Origin: Haloarchaeobius sp. FL176
GTDB lineage: Archaea > Halobacteriota > Halobacteria > Halobacteriales > Natrialbaceae
Direction of reading: 5' to 3'
Length of the DNA stretch: 64,000 nt
NCBI RefSeq assembly: GCF_024609245.1
Contig: NZ_JANJYH010000007.1
Span: 97,530 to 161,529 of the forward strand
The translations under genes were made by a program, and so were the position numbers. Below are positions 25,237 through 33,389 of the stretch, in pieces (positions within the stretch are counted from its first letter, which is position 1; each line of letters starts with the position of its first letter). The notes under the pieces are model-generated. The model saw only the letters and a list, made by a program, of their open reading frames with translations. It ran no database searches and was not told the DNA's origin.

Positions 25237-26062
25237 CCGCTACCGCCCCACCTTCGCGAGCCGCTGGGACTACGCCGTCTACCTCCTCGCGGAGTACAAG
25301 GTCCCAATCACCCTGACCGTGCTCGCAGTCGGCGTGTGGGCTGCCTGGGCCGTCGAGACCGTCCCCTCGCCACCGCCGGAACTGGTGAACTTCGCCGCAC
25401 CCGTCGCCATCCTCGCAATCCCCGCCTATGCGGTCGGTGACCGCCTCGCGAAGTGGCTCGACCCCCACGAATGGGTCAAGGTCGGCGTCGCAGACCCCGG
25501 TACTGTCGACGGGGACAACTTCGAGACCGCCAAGTACGACGGTAAAGGCGTCGCACCCGACCTCTGGGAGCAGAAGACCGTCACCGGCTACAGTCCACTC
25601 CGGCCCGATGATGGAACGTTCGACGCGGTCGTGACTGCGTTCGAGTACTACGACGACATCGAGGAACTGGAGGTTCGCGGCTGCGAGCAAGCCGAACTCC
25701 CGCCGTCCGATGCGTGGGAGTCGGCGACTCGCGTCGATGAAATCTACGAGCACCACCACCGGGTGAAGCGAGCGTACAGTCAGCTCAAATCGACCGTCCA
25801 CAGCTACGCCACGCAGGTTCACGACGCGACCCTTCTACTCGCTGCCAGCGAAGACGAGAAAGCGAACGTCGCGCCCGAGGTGGAGATCCAGGCGCTCATC
25901 GACGAGATGGAGAGCGAAGTCGAAGATCTGCCCGAAGCGCCCGCGCCCGACGACGACGGACAGTGGCTTCGGGAGGCGAAGGGCAACCTCGGCGACCTGG
26001 ACTCGCTCGATGACCATGACCAGATGACCGACGCCGTCGCAGACGGTGGTGAGAATCCGTGA
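25223..26062 (+). CDS. Two-TM protein with acidic cytoplasmic domain, pleolipoviral ORF7-like
   Basis: The 279-residue product from GTG 25223 overlaps the previous gene by 14 bases. Two hydrophobic segments near 27-50 and 57-76 are followed by a soluble region rich in Asp and Glu, with a probable coiled coil (HHHRVKRAYSQLKSTVHSYATQ and EVEIQALIDEMESEVEDL). It has no catalytic motif. In pleolipoviruses a membrane protein of this size lies between the spike block and the NTPase. It probably works with that NTPase in assembly, an inference from order. Confidence 0.6.
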   Translation: MNLSDRYRPTFASRWDYAVYLLAEYKVPITLTVLAVGVWAAWAVETVPSPPPELVNFAAPVAILAIPAYAVGDRLAKWLDPHEWVKVGVADPGTVDGDNFETAKYDGKGVAPDLWEQKTVTGYSPLRPDDGTFDAVVTAFEYYDDIEELEVRGCEQAELPPSDAWESATRVDEIYEHHHRVKRAYSQLKSTVHSYATQVHDATLLLAASEDEKANVAPEVEIQALIDEMESEVEDLPEAPAPDDDGQWLREAKGNLGDLDSLDDHDQMTDAVADGGENP

Positions 26063-27267
26063 GTCGCGACGAGGGCGGTTCCGGTGAGTGGGCGAGCAGT
26101 GAGGCGAAGGACTGGAAAGACGGCCGCCACAAGCGCGAGAACGCTCACGTCCTGCCCCACGCTGGCGAAGTCGGGAACACGAAGACACGACAGACGCTCA
26201 CCGCGCTGCACGGTGTCTACAAGCGCGCTTACCACCGCGGCTGGATCGACGGCGACTGGCCCGATAGCGTGACCGAGCTGTCGACCTACCGGCGGTGGCG
26301 GGGTACCCAGCAGACCGAGGCGTTCGCCCGCGCCGTCGACCAGGGCGACGCGGTCGATCTCCGCCAGCAGGTCGGCAGTCAGAACGACGAAATCGACGTG
26401 TCCGGCTGGCGCGACATCGAGCACATTCGCGAGATAGCCGTTCAGCGGCATCTCCGGCTCTACATCTATGGCGAACCCGGTACGGGAAAGACTCGTTCTG
26501 GCTCGCTCGTCGCCCGTCACTGGGTCGAGGAGCGCGTCGAAGAAGGCCACCAGGACGCGCTTGTACTCACGAATATCCGAACGCTATCCGACGAACACGA
26601 GCGCGTGCGCTGGGTGTCGAACTGGGCGCAGCTGAAAGAGGTGATGCACTCGGAGATGGACGACATTCTCGCCGAGAATACCCGTCCCGTGCTGTTTCTG
26701 TTCGACGAAGCGTCGAGTCAGGCGGCCGGTCGGGGCAAGCAGGGCCACGAAGCGAGTACGAAACTCGCGACGCTGGTCTACAAAATCCGGAAGTTTGCGG
26801 GCGCTATCGTCATCATCGGCCACGACGGCAAGGACCTCCACCCCGCCGTTCGCGAGCTGTGTACGGTCTGTGAGAAGGAGTCGAAGAAGGTTGCACGGTT
26901 CTACGAGACGGTCAAGAACCGGGAAGGCGTCGACCCGATCACGCCGACGGTTACCGGCTGGCCCGACTCCATGTGGCAGCCCAACGACAAGGACCCCGCG
27001 CCCTGGTCGTGGGACGATGGTCAGGAGGGCAAATCGGGCGAATCCGACTCGCACATCTCCCAAGAAGACGCGTATCGGGAGTTGGCGATCTGGACCGTCG
27101 TCGACGAGAAGACGAGGAATGGCGACGCCGCCCTATCGTTCGACAAAATCGCGCAGAAGCGCCTGAGTGGGATGTATTCGGGCGAATGGTGCCGTCGCCG
27201 CTGGAAGGAGTACGACTCCGGCGAGCACGCCGAGACAGTTGCGAACGTACAGGAGGCAATCGCGTGA
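26059..27267 (+). CDS. P-loop NTPase (pleolipoviral VP8-like)
   Basis: The 402-residue product from GTG 26059 overlaps the previous gene by four bases. It has a Walker A GEPGTGKT at 138-145 and a Walker B VLFLFDEAS at 211-219. An N-terminal region of about 130 residues precedes the ATPase core. The C-terminal part includes a small helical region (DAALSFDKIAQKRLSGMYSG) that resembles a winged helix. Pleolipoviruses carry such an NTPase as a conserved gene; DNA packaging or assembly is the usual suggestion. No membrane segment. Confidence 0.75.
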   Translation: MSRDEGGSGEWASSEAKDWKDGRHKRENAHVLPHAGEVGNTKTRQTLTALHGVYKRAYHRGWIDGDWPDSVTELSTYRRWRGTQQTEAFARAVDQGDAVDLRQQVGSQNDEIDVSGWRDIEHIREIAVQRHLRLYIYGEPGTGKTRSGSLVARHWVEERVEEGHQDALVLTNIRTLSDEHERVRWVSNWAQLKEVMHSEMDDILAENTRPVLFLFDEASSQAAGRGKQGHEASTKLATLVYKIRKFAGAIVIIGHDGKDLHPAVRELCTVCEKESKKVARFYETVKNREGVDPITPTVTGWPDSMWQPNDKDPAPWSWDDGQEGKSGESDSHISQEDAYRELAIWTVVDEKTRNGDAALSFDKIAQKRLSGMYSGEWCRRRWKEYDSGEHAETVANVQEAIA

Positions 27268-27428
27268 TGGCGAGAACCCACGCGGCAACCAACAACTCGA
27301 CTCCCCCCGACGTGGTCATACACGCGGGGCCGCTCTCGCTTCGCGTCGAGCGACCGCATGACCATGACCGCGCGCGGCCCCGGCGGCTCGCTATATATAA
27401 ATCGCGCCCGCGAGGTGCGTTCGCGTGA
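27267..27428 (+). CDS. 53-residue basic protein
   Basis: ATG 27267 overlaps the NTPase stop (TGATG) and opens 53 codons rich in Arg, His and Pro. The stop overlaps the GTG of the next gene. Coupling on both sides favours translation, but the codons also overlie a strong TATA box (27391-27402), so the tail may be shaped by promoter function. No family recognised. Confidence 0.4.
   Translation: MARTHAATNNSTPPDVVIHAGPLSLRVERPHDHDRARPRRLAIYKSRPRGAFA
27391..27402 (+). promoter_or_regulatory. Strong TATA box for the nuclease-like gene
   Basis: CTATATATAAAT lies about 24-34 bases before the GTG at 27425, inside the preceding small gene. The spacing predicts a leaderless transcript. It implies separate expression of the nuclease-like gene from the structural block. 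Confidence 0.6.
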
Positions 27429-27802
27429 GTCGGTCCTCGAAGGCGAGCCGGTACGGGTCGCTCGCGGAGAAGCACCTCGCCGACGAGCGCGGGCTGGTGC
27501 TCGACGGCCAGCACACGAGCTGGTGCGATGCCCGGTTCCACAACGGCACGCCAGTCGAGATTAAGAGCGCGATGGTGTCGACCGGCTACTTCCAGATCTA
27601 CCGGAAGTACCACGAGAAGCTCCGTGACGCTGGCGGCTGGTACGGATTCGTCGTCTACCGTGAACACGGCGACGGGATTCGAGTTCTCAAAACGCGAATG
27701 GCACGGCCTGAGCGATTGCCACTTCAATCGCTCTGGTCCCCGACTGGTGGACACCGAAACAGCGAGAAAGCTAAAATTAATATTGGAGAAGTTATTTATT
27801 AA
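27425..27802 (+). CDS. PD-(D/E)xK nuclease-like protein (Holliday-junction-resolvase type)
   Basis: The 125-residue product begins SRSSKASRYGSLAEKHLADE, the opening helix of archaeal resolvase-like nucleases. It has an Asp in WCDARFHNGTP and the catalytic-type strand PVEIKSAM (E-x-K), followed by GYFQIYRKYHEKL and a hydrophobic strand WYGFVVYR. This is the order of a PD-(D/E)xK fold. It could process viral replication or integration intermediates, or degrade foreign DNA. After about residue 100 the DNA turns AT-rich, so the tail may differ from relatives. It has its own TATA box. Confidence 0.6.
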   Translation: MSRSSKASRYGSLAEKHLADERGLVLDGQHTSWCDARFHNGTPVEIKSAMVSTGYFQIYRKYHEKLRDAGGWYGFVVYREHGDGIRVLKTRMARPERLPLQSLWSPTGGHRNSEKAKINIGEVIY

Positions 27803-27932
27803 CTTGAAAAAATCAAGTCTCTAAGTATTCTTGGAAGCGCCCGTCTTTGCTACCTATAGTGGTGAGATCGGAGATCGGGGTCGGTGCTTAACCGTAGTTA
27901 TTTTCTACACGTAGAGGTCATGATAGAGCATA

Positions 27933-28838
27933 ATGGCAAACCCAGGAACAGTCCCAATAAGTATACTATCCATTATTTTATTAGTCGTTCCGGGTCTCTT
28001 GGGTTTGGAGCTATACTACCGCTTCTCGAAGAAGACGGAATCACTATCCAGGATTCAATGGATTGTGTATAGTTCACTCCTGAGCATCAGCTCGCTTCTT
28101 TTAATATATATTACCACACCACACCATTTCGAATTCATCAATTCAAGTTCGGCCAATATAGTCGGAGCTTGGAATATTGCAACCGAAACTGAGATCTCGG
28201 AGCTATCAGTATCAGCGTTAGTCTCTTTTTACGTACTTCACATCTTTGCAGCTGGTACTGCCGGACTTTTGATTGGAATCGTCGACAATAAAGTAATACA
28301 TCGAGGAGAATCTCTCGATCGTCGAGAGCCATGGCACTACGCATTCGACCTTGTCCCAAATGACCAAGAAGCAGTCGAGGTTATTATGGAAGATCAAACC
28401 GTTATTGAAGGAAGATACAATGAGGCTGCATGGGATGAGTCCCGACGCGAGCTATTTCTTGATGATCCCTACGAGATAATATATACGAGTGACGGAGAGC
28501 GACGACTCCAGGAGATCGATTTAGGACGTAGTATTATTCTGAAAGAGGAAGCCATATCTTGGGTAGTGTTCACGAAAGAAGACCCAGACCGTGAGAAGGC
28601 TTCGGAAATTGATGAATCTCGTGGAGACGCCCATCGTGGAGAAGTTCCCACGCAGAGTTCTCCTGGCTATGAGAGGGAACCCTGGGTGCAGTCTTCACTT
28701 AGTGAATTCAGCATTGATGGCGAAGAGACGATTTCAGAAGAAGCAGATAAACTTCTGAGTGATTCCGCTGAATCAGGAAATTCGGAAGATCCAGATAAAA
28801 TTGAAACAGAGGAAAGCGAGGAGAAGGAAGACAGCTAA
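27933..28838 (+). CDS. DUF6338-like membrane protein (cargo)
   Basis: The 301-residue product has N-terminal membrane segments near 8-28, 42-62 and 95-120, then a soluble domain with small beta units (VEVIMEDQTVIEGRYNEAAW; ELFLDDPYEIIYTSDGER) and a long acidic C-terminal tail. The layout suggests the DUF6338 family, found scattered in mobile and accessory loci. Function unknown. Codon use is distinctly AT-rich (many AGA, ATA, TTA) compared with the viral genes before it, a sign of separate acquisition. It converges with the next gene, overlapping by four bases. Confidence 0.55.
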   Translation: MANPGTVPISILSIILLVVPGLLGLELYYRFSKKTESLSRIQWIVYSSLLSISSLLLIYITTPHHFEFINSSSANIVGAWNIATETEISELSVSALVSFYVLHIFAAGTAGLLIGIVDNKVIHRGESLDRREPWHYAFDLVPNDQEAVEVIMEDQTVIEGRYNEAAWDESRRELFLDDPYEIIYTSDGERRLQEIDLGRSIILKEEAISWVVFTKEDPDREKASEIDESRGDAHRGEVPTQSSPGYEREPWVQSSLSEFSIDGEETISEEADKLLSDSAESGNSEDPDKIETEESEEKEDS

Positions 28839-29290
28839 ATCCCCAAATCTTCTTTTATTTCGCTGTTCTCGGTATAGTCCGGATAGGAGCGATATACATA
28901 ACGCAATAACCGGTCTAAAGATTGGTCGTTGCGTGATTTTTTGAGCTTTTGGGCATTTCTGAATATATCGTCGACATCGTGATCATCATTTAAAATCGTC
29001 TGAATGACCCTTCTGCCACGTGGACTAATAGAGTATTCAAATCGTTCGTTTCCGCTACGGGTGTTTTCTACGCTCTTTTCAATCAATTCCCTACTCTCAA
29101 GATCGTCTAACGTCTGATGCAACTCTTTCGAAAAAGGACCGTATTTATCGGGGTCAAAATGGAATTTATCCGGTAATCCGCCCTCTTGCTGGCCAAGGAA
29201 CACCAACTTCTGAAATCTTGTGACTCCATCAATGGAACGCCGACTATCAACGTACAATAACGCAAGTGGAATCAAGTCAGCATTTACCAT
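28835..29290 (-). CDS. SocA/Panacea-like small regulatory protein (cargo)
   Basis: The 151-residue product reads LIPLALLYVDSRRSIDGVTRFQKLVFLGQ, then FDPDKYGPFSKELHQTLDDLESRELI, followed by a wing-like EYSISPRGRRVIQ. This order (helix, RFQKLVFL, YGPFS, LDDLESRELI) is that of winged-helix proteins related to SocA/DUF4065-type antitoxins and archaeal relatives. If so it may be an antitoxin or regulator. A toxin partner is not evident, but the convergent DUF6338-like gene shares its 3' end by four bases. AT-rich like its neighbour. Confidence 0.5.
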   Translation of the reverse strand: MVNADLIPLALLYVDSRRSIDGVTRFQKLVFLGQQEGGLPDKFHFDPDKYGPFSKELHQTLDDLESRELIEKSVENTRSGNERFEYSISPRGRRVIQTILNDDHDVDDIFRNAQKLKKSRNDQSLDRLLRYVYRSYPDYTENSEIKEDLGI

Positions 29291-29560
29291 ATTCAGTCAC
29301 CCTCAATCTGGGAATCCTCTGGTGTAGTACTAAACTTTGGGGCTATCAACTAAAGTCTGGTCATTGTCCATATTGGTCGAATTCGGGGTATAGGAAGCCC
29401 ATATACATATTTCTCACAAGTTTCCTGCCTAGAACAAAGGATGGGTAGATGTTAGTGTAGACTGATTCAGTCTCCTTTGAGATACGTCTAACAGGGCCGT
29501 GTATCTTCTACGGGTCTAATCCAGTTACTCAGACCGACGGTCACAATCGATATATCGATT
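29291..29560. other. Non-coding AT-rich stretch
   Basis: 270 bases with no supported gene. I see no clear tRNA, long repeat or array here. The minus-strand regulator starts at its left edge, so the promoter of that gene is probably in the first 60 bases. Confidence 0.4.
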
Positions 29561-29815
29561 TTATCCCCGATTTGAGTCAACAATTTCGGTGATCTCAAAC
29601 GAAGTGGCTCGCGTCGAGAATATTTCGGCAATTTCGCGCTTCTGCTGCATGGTCAGGTCATCGCGTTCGAGCACGGTCTCGGCGGCACGAACGAGTTGGG
29701 GCACGTCCTCGCAGGCAGAGACGACAGCCGTCGTCTTGTTGCAGTCGTAGAAGCGGCTGGCGCGCTCGATGGCGTCTCGTCGATACGCTTTGTCGCCGTC
29801 GGTTCGGATTCGCAT
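29561..29815 (-). CDS. DUF7692-like small protein
   Basis: The 84-residue product begins MRIRTDGDKAYRRDAIE and continues ASRFYDCNKTTAVVSACEDVPQLVRAAETVL and LTMQQKREIAEIFSTRATSFEI. This pattern is a small haloarchaeal family I recall as DUF7692, frequent on plasmids and integrated elements. The first part resembles a ribbon-helix-helix or antitoxin-type sequence, but no partner toxin is next to it. I chose ATG 29815 over the GTG five codons earlier because relatives begin at MRIRTDG. Confidence 0.55.
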   Translation of the reverse strand: MRIRTDGDKAYRRDAIERASRFYDCNKTTAVVSACEDVPQLVRAAETVLERDDLTMQQKREIAEIFSTRATSFEITEIVDSNRG

Positions 29816-30116
29816 GGTCGTCTCGTACACACGACCCCCAGAATCCTAGTTTTTTCGAGTGACTGGAACCCCTATTTCGAGGTGATTCGGCTGGTTCGTA
29901 TCGGCTAGCCGAGTAGAGTACCGGGTTGAGACGACGATGGTCGGGGCTGTGTACACACGACGATCTCCGGCTCGTGTGCATATTCGGGGAAGCGTGTTTG
30001 TTGACGTGTGACCCCTGGGGGTCAGACTTTGAAGGACTGTTGACCCCTATTTTAGCAAATTCAGCAGAACCCTATCGCCCGAAAAGCTACCTTTCCACGG
30101 CCATGGATACATTGAT
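29816..30116. other. Intergenic stretch between the DUF7692-like gene and a lipoprotein gene
   Basis: About 300 bases with no supported gene. It separates divergent genes, so both promoters should lie here. No long inverted or direct repeat noticed. Confidence 0.4.
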
Positions 30117-30782
30117 ATGGCTTCCCGTCGGTCCCTGCTCGCGACAGTCGGTGGAACAGCCTCTTTCCTATTTTGCGGTTGTCAAGAAATATCCGGGAAC
30201 AGAGGCGAGATTGGGACTACGGGCCATCCAACTAGGCGAGATACAGGGGGTCGTAATCAAGCAACCCACCAGACTGATGTGTCGGCTCCCACCGAAACGA
30301 CAGGCGAACAAACCGATAGCATCCAGACTCATACGTATCCTGAAGAGATTCCATATAGGATAATCGGATATGAGGGTCGCCTGTTGTCTCAGGCCGAAGA
30401 ATCCTCGAAAAGTGTTTCAATCGTCGCCAGTCCCTCTGACGCAGACGAACTCAATTTCCAAGATGCCGAGTGGGTTTGGCGCGGTGAAAACCTAACTACT
30501 GCGGATCTCGAGCAGTTCGTCGAGGGGACGGAGTTTGGCCGAGAGTACATTCTTATGATTCATCGACAAGTTTCGGGGTCTGATGCTAGACTTATCGTTC
30601 GTAACATTGATAGGATGACCGAGAGCCACGTTCGCGTCGACATCTCCGTAACCGAGGGGTCTCTGACGAATAGGCCACGGAAGACACTCATGGTCCAGAT
30701 CCCCGTCGGAACCGCCTCGGCACCACAGTCGGCAACGGTCTACTTTTCGACGCCATATGGGGACGACGTGGCTGGCACCTAA
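30117..30782 (+). CDS. Lipoprotein of unknown function (cargo)
   Basis: The 221-residue product begins MASRRSLLATVGGTASFLFCGC: twin arginines, a hydrophobic run and a lipobox Cys near residue 20-22, so a Tat-type lipoprotein is expected. A Thr-rich linker (to about 70) leads to a compact domain with SKSVSIVASPSDADEL and ILMIHRQVSGSDARLIVRNI, which looks like an all-beta domain. Its general form (lipobox, linker, domain) is like the lipoprotein at 19563, though the sequences differ. Function unknown. Confidence 0.6.
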   Translation: MASRRSLLATVGGTASFLFCGCQEISGNRGEIGTTGHPTRRDTGGRNQATHQTDVSAPTETTGEQTDSIQTHTYPEEIPYRIIGYEGRLLSQAEESSKSVSIVASPSDADELNFQDAEWVWRGENLTTADLEQFVEGTEFGREYILMIHRQVSGSDARLIVRNIDRMTESHVRVDISVTEGSLTNRPRKTLMVQIPVGTASAPQSATVYFSTPYGDDVAGT

Positions 30783-31122
30783 ATCAGAACGTAAAGACAA
30801 TCAGCCGTGCGGGGTTCCACAGAGCTGGAATATTCTCACATTCCCCTCAAACACCCCCACGTCGAGAATGTCACGTAGATTCGGCGATGCGGACGTGGGG
30901 GCGGGGCTGAGTATTTTTTCTGCTTTGTGCCCTTGGGCACACTCTCCAAGGGGATGTTCCCGCTACACAGGAACGACCCGCGCGGTCCGCGGCCCGATCT
31001 CGAGCTCGACAGCCGACTTCATGACCAGATGACCAACCCAGCTTGCGCTACGGCGCCGTGAAATCGCAACTCAGGTTGGAAAAACAGCACGCAGGATAGT
31101 GATGCCTCTCACAGGGACCGCG
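30783..31122. other. Gap between converging genes with a hairpin and T-run
   Basis: This 340-base gap lies between two converging genes. It holds a T6 run near 30913 and a hairpin TGTGCCC-TT-GGGCACA at 30926-30941, probably termination or processing signals. No gene supported. A G-rich run precedes the T-run. Confidence 0.45.
30926..30941. terminator. Short stem-loop between convergent genes
   Basis: Seven-base arms TGTGCCC and GGGCACA flank TT. The T-run at about 30913-30918 would lie downstream for minus-strand transcripts from 31123-32757. Terminator or operator; sequence alone does not decide. Confidence 0.35.
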
Positions 31123-32757
31123 CTATCGGCGGTATTCGCTGAACCGGACGAGTTCGCTGAACACGCCCGTCCTCCGACTCCCGTCGACACTGGCCGTGAC
31201 CTTCGCTCCCACCAGGTCGGCCACGTCGTAGCCGCACCGGTTCCACGCCGCGCGTGCCTCCTTCAGCACGTCCTCCATGCGTGGCTCGGCGGTCCGCTTG
31301 AAGCTCGACAGCATCGTGTCGATGCGAATGCTCTCTACGCTCCCGTCGTCGCGCACGTCGATCTCCGCGCCGTACTTGTTCAGCCACCGCTGGAACGCCG
31401 ACGACTCCGCCTGACGGCTGTTCATCCCGAGGATCTTCGCCGCGCGGTCGGCCGCGTTCTTCACCTGATGCTCGGTGCTCTCGATGATACCCTTCAACTC
31501 GTCGTGGAACTTCTGGGACGCGAAGCTCACCACACCGTTGTCGTTCTCAAGGACGGAACCGAGCCGCCGGAGCGCGCGGTAGATCGTGCTCACCGAGTGC
31601 TCGGTCTCATCGGCGATCTCCTCGTAGTGCTGACCGCCACCGTCCGAGAGGAGCTGGTCGAGCACGTCCACGTCGGCGTCGGTCATGTCCCGAAGCGACG
31701 TGACGAGCAGGTGCTCCTGCTCGGCCTCGATCTGTGGCGTCGGGTCATCGTACATCGCGACTGTCTCCTCGCGAATCGCCGGGTGGAAATGGTCGTCTTC
31801 GATGTACGTCGTCGGGTCCGGCTCGGTCGGCACGCCGCCCCACTCCAGGAGGTTCAGCAGCGTCTCCTCGATCTCACGCTCGGCGGCCTCCAGGTCACGC
31901 CAGATAATCGGCTCGCCACCGTTCCGTTGCTGGTTGATGAGCACACCCACCTTTGGATGATAGAGCGGCTCCTCGGGGTCGCTGTGGACGTGTTTCGGGT
32001 GGTAGTGCTTGAACTGGAACCCGTAGCGATGGCTCGGTATCAGCTCGCGCGCGCTGTCCGGGCCGACCCAGAGGCGGTGCATATAGCCGACGATGTCCTC
32101 GTTGTCGACCTTGTACTCCAGCTTCGTCCCCCGTTCGTCCGCGAGCAAGTGCATCGCCTGCATCATCGTCCCACTCGCGAGCAGCTTCGACGCCATCGAC
32201 CGGCGCACCCGCACGTACCGCTCGTAGGCGGTCACCCGCGAGTGCAACGGGCTGGGCTCGTCGGTGAAGTACCGTGAGTTCATCGACAGCCCGGCGTGCG
32301 TCGCGACCGCGTCGACGATGCCGTGCAGCAGCTTCGGCACTTCCTCGGGGTCGACGTTGCTCGCCTTCAGCTCGACGTCCACACCCTCGGTACCGAACCG
32401 CTTCCACCAGCGTTGACCGAACCCGAGTTCTTCGCCCGTATCTCGGTGTCTCATGTCGGCGAATCGCGGCTCGATGAGAGGGGAGAACTTCCGGCGACCC
32501 TCCCCCGTGCAAGTGATGTCCCACGAGTACAGGGCGTCTCCCCCGACGTTGTCGGTGGGACGGGGCGCGATTCCGGTCTTCGAGTAGTTGCACTGAATCT
32601 CCCAGCGTTCGCCGTCGATCTCGGTTTCGAACTCGGCGTACCCGTCGAACCGACCGACGATTGCCTTCGCGAGCAGCTGGTACGGACCAAGCCCATAATG
32701 GGGGTACTTTAGGTAGCCCTCGAACTCGTGGGCCTGCGTCACCGTCTGCTGGGTCAT
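31123..32757 (-). CDS. DUF7845-like protein with HTH (possible viral replication protein)
   Basis: The 544-residue product has an N-terminal region with many aromatic and His residues (EGYLKYPHYGLGPYQLLAKAI; HRYGFQFKHYHPKHVH). A helix-turn-helix region lies near 380-430 (LLSDGGGQHYEEIADETEHSVSTIYRALRRL), and a C-terminal helical domain follows. It resembles haloarchaeal proteins grouped as DUF7845, seen in proviruses and plasmids. Size, HTH and the strand opposite to the structural genes suggest a role in replication or its control, but no polymerase, helicase or HUH motif is clear. It overlaps the small upstream gene (ATGA). Confidence 0.55.
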   Translation of the reverse strand: MTQQTVTQAHEFEGYLKYPHYGLGPYQLLAKAIVGRFDGYAEFETEIDGERWEIQCNYSKTGIAPRPTDNVGGDALYSWDITCTGEGRRKFSPLIEPRFADMRHRDTGEELGFGQRWWKRFGTEGVDVELKASNVDPEEVPKLLHGIVDAVATHAGLSMNSRYFTDEPSPLHSRVTAYERYVRVRRSMASKLLASGTMMQAMHLLADERGTKLEYKVDNEDIVGYMHRLWVGPDSARELIPSHRYGFQFKHYHPKHVHSDPEEPLYHPKVGVLINQQRNGGEPIIWRDLEAAEREIEETLLNLLEWGGVPTEPDPTTYIEDDHFHPAIREETVAMYDDPTPQIEAEQEHLLVTSLRDMTDADVDVLDQLLSDGGGQHYEEIADETEHSVSTIYRALRRLGSVLENDNGVVSFASQKFHDELKGIIESTEHQVKNAADRAAKILGMNSRQAESSAFQRWLNKYGAEIDVRDDGSVESIRIDTMLSSFKRTAEPRMEDVLKEARAAWNRCGYDVADLVGAKVTASVDGSRRTGVFSELVRFSEYRR

Positions 32758-32852
32758 CGGTCACCCTCCGACTCGTCGGGTGCGGGCCAATCCCAGCGCA
32801 TCGTCTCGCCGCTCTCGGAGTCGTAGAGCCGAGACGCACGGACGAAGGTCAC
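32754..32852 (-). CDS. 32-residue acidic protein
   Basis: GTG 32852 opens MTFVRASRLYDSESGETMRW then DWPAPDESEGDR. The stop overlaps the ATG of the large HTH gene and the start overlaps the stop of the zinc-finger-like gene, so three genes are translationally coupled. No family recognised. Confidence 0.45.
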   Translation of the reverse strand: MTFVRASRLYDSESGETMRWDWPAPDESEGDR

Positions 32853-33088
32853 TCTTCGTCACCTCTGTCGGGGGCAGGCGGGGCACGCTGTCCCTTCCCG
32901 ATTCGGCGGAGTCGTTGCGAGCAGACCTTACGGTGACCTGCCTCACGACCGCGCAGCGTCTTCGTGCAGCGCGCGCCGCACTCGTCACACCGGAATTCCC
33001 GCGACGTAGTCGGTTCCGGCTTCGCACGTTCCCGGTAGCGCAGCTCGTCGGCGGTGATGCCGAGATTGTCTGCGCTCAAGCGTGACAC
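32849..33088 (-). CDS. Small zinc-finger-like protein
   Basis: The 79-residue product from GTG 33088 has CDECGARC, then H and C in GHRKVCSQR, a possible Cys2-HisCys zinc site. A basic region (RLRRIGKGQR) follows. DNA or RNA binding is likely. It leads the reverse-strand block near attR and is coupled to the 32-residue gene. A TTG start a few codons later is possible. Confidence 0.5.
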   Translation of the reverse strand: MSRLSADNLGITADELRYRERAKPEPTTSREFRCDECGARCTKTLRGREAGHRKVCSQRLRRIGKGQRAPPAPDRGDEE

Positions 33089-33252
33089 CCCCTGGTTTGC
33101 AGAGAGAATCGCCCGACTGCGAGGAGGTCCGTTTGAAACAGCTTGAGACCCGATTTTAGGCCTCGTTCGAAAAATCGGGATTCTGCCGAAAACGAACGTA
33201 CAGACGGCTCTACGGAGTGTTTGGGTTTGGCAACGAAACGATTAAATTTCGA

Positions 33253-33267
33253 ATGGGCGCTGCAGGA
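33253..33267. repeat. Right attachment repeat (attR), within the tRNA-Arg 3' end
   Basis: The same 15 bases as 20623-20637. From 33255 on they form the acceptor 3' strand of tRNA-Arg(TCG), which stays intact. Confidence 0.85.
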
Positions 33268-33328
33268 TTTGAACCCGCGGCAGCTTGGTCCGAAGCCAAG
33301 TACTCTGTCCAGGCTGAGCTAAGCGCCC
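33255..33328 (-). tRNA. tRNA-Arg (anticodon TCG)
   Basis: The reverse strand folds as a standard cloverleaf: acceptor GGGCGCT, D arm TAGCTCAGCCTGGACAGAG, anticodon stem-loop CTTGG-CTTCGGA-CCAAG with anticodon TCG, and T arm GCGGG-TTCAAAT-CCTGC. 74 bases without an encoded CCA. Its 3' end is the integration site of the provirus. It lies just downstream of the pilus operon on the same strand. Confidence 0.95.
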
Positions 33329-33389
33329 GTATCTACTGGTAAGAGGACAGTCCCTTTTAACTCCCGCGATTCGAGAGCGGGGGAGGGCG

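Larger units (their letters stand above)
20623..33267. mobile_element. Pleolipovirus-type provirus integrated at tRNA-Arg(TCG)
   Basis: A 15-bp direct repeat (ATGGGCGCTGCAGGA) occurs at 20623-20637 and at 33253-33267. The right copy is the 3' end of an intact tRNA-Arg. Between them lie about 12.6 kb with a tyrosine integrase next to the left repeat, a winged-helix regulator, and a block whose order (four-TM protein, spike-like protein, two membrane proteins, P-loop NTPase) matches betapleolipoviruses and SNJ2-like proviruses as I recall them. Reverse-strand genes near the right end look like a replication module. Low-GC genes at 27.9-30.8 kb are likely cargo. No search was run. Confidence 0.8.
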
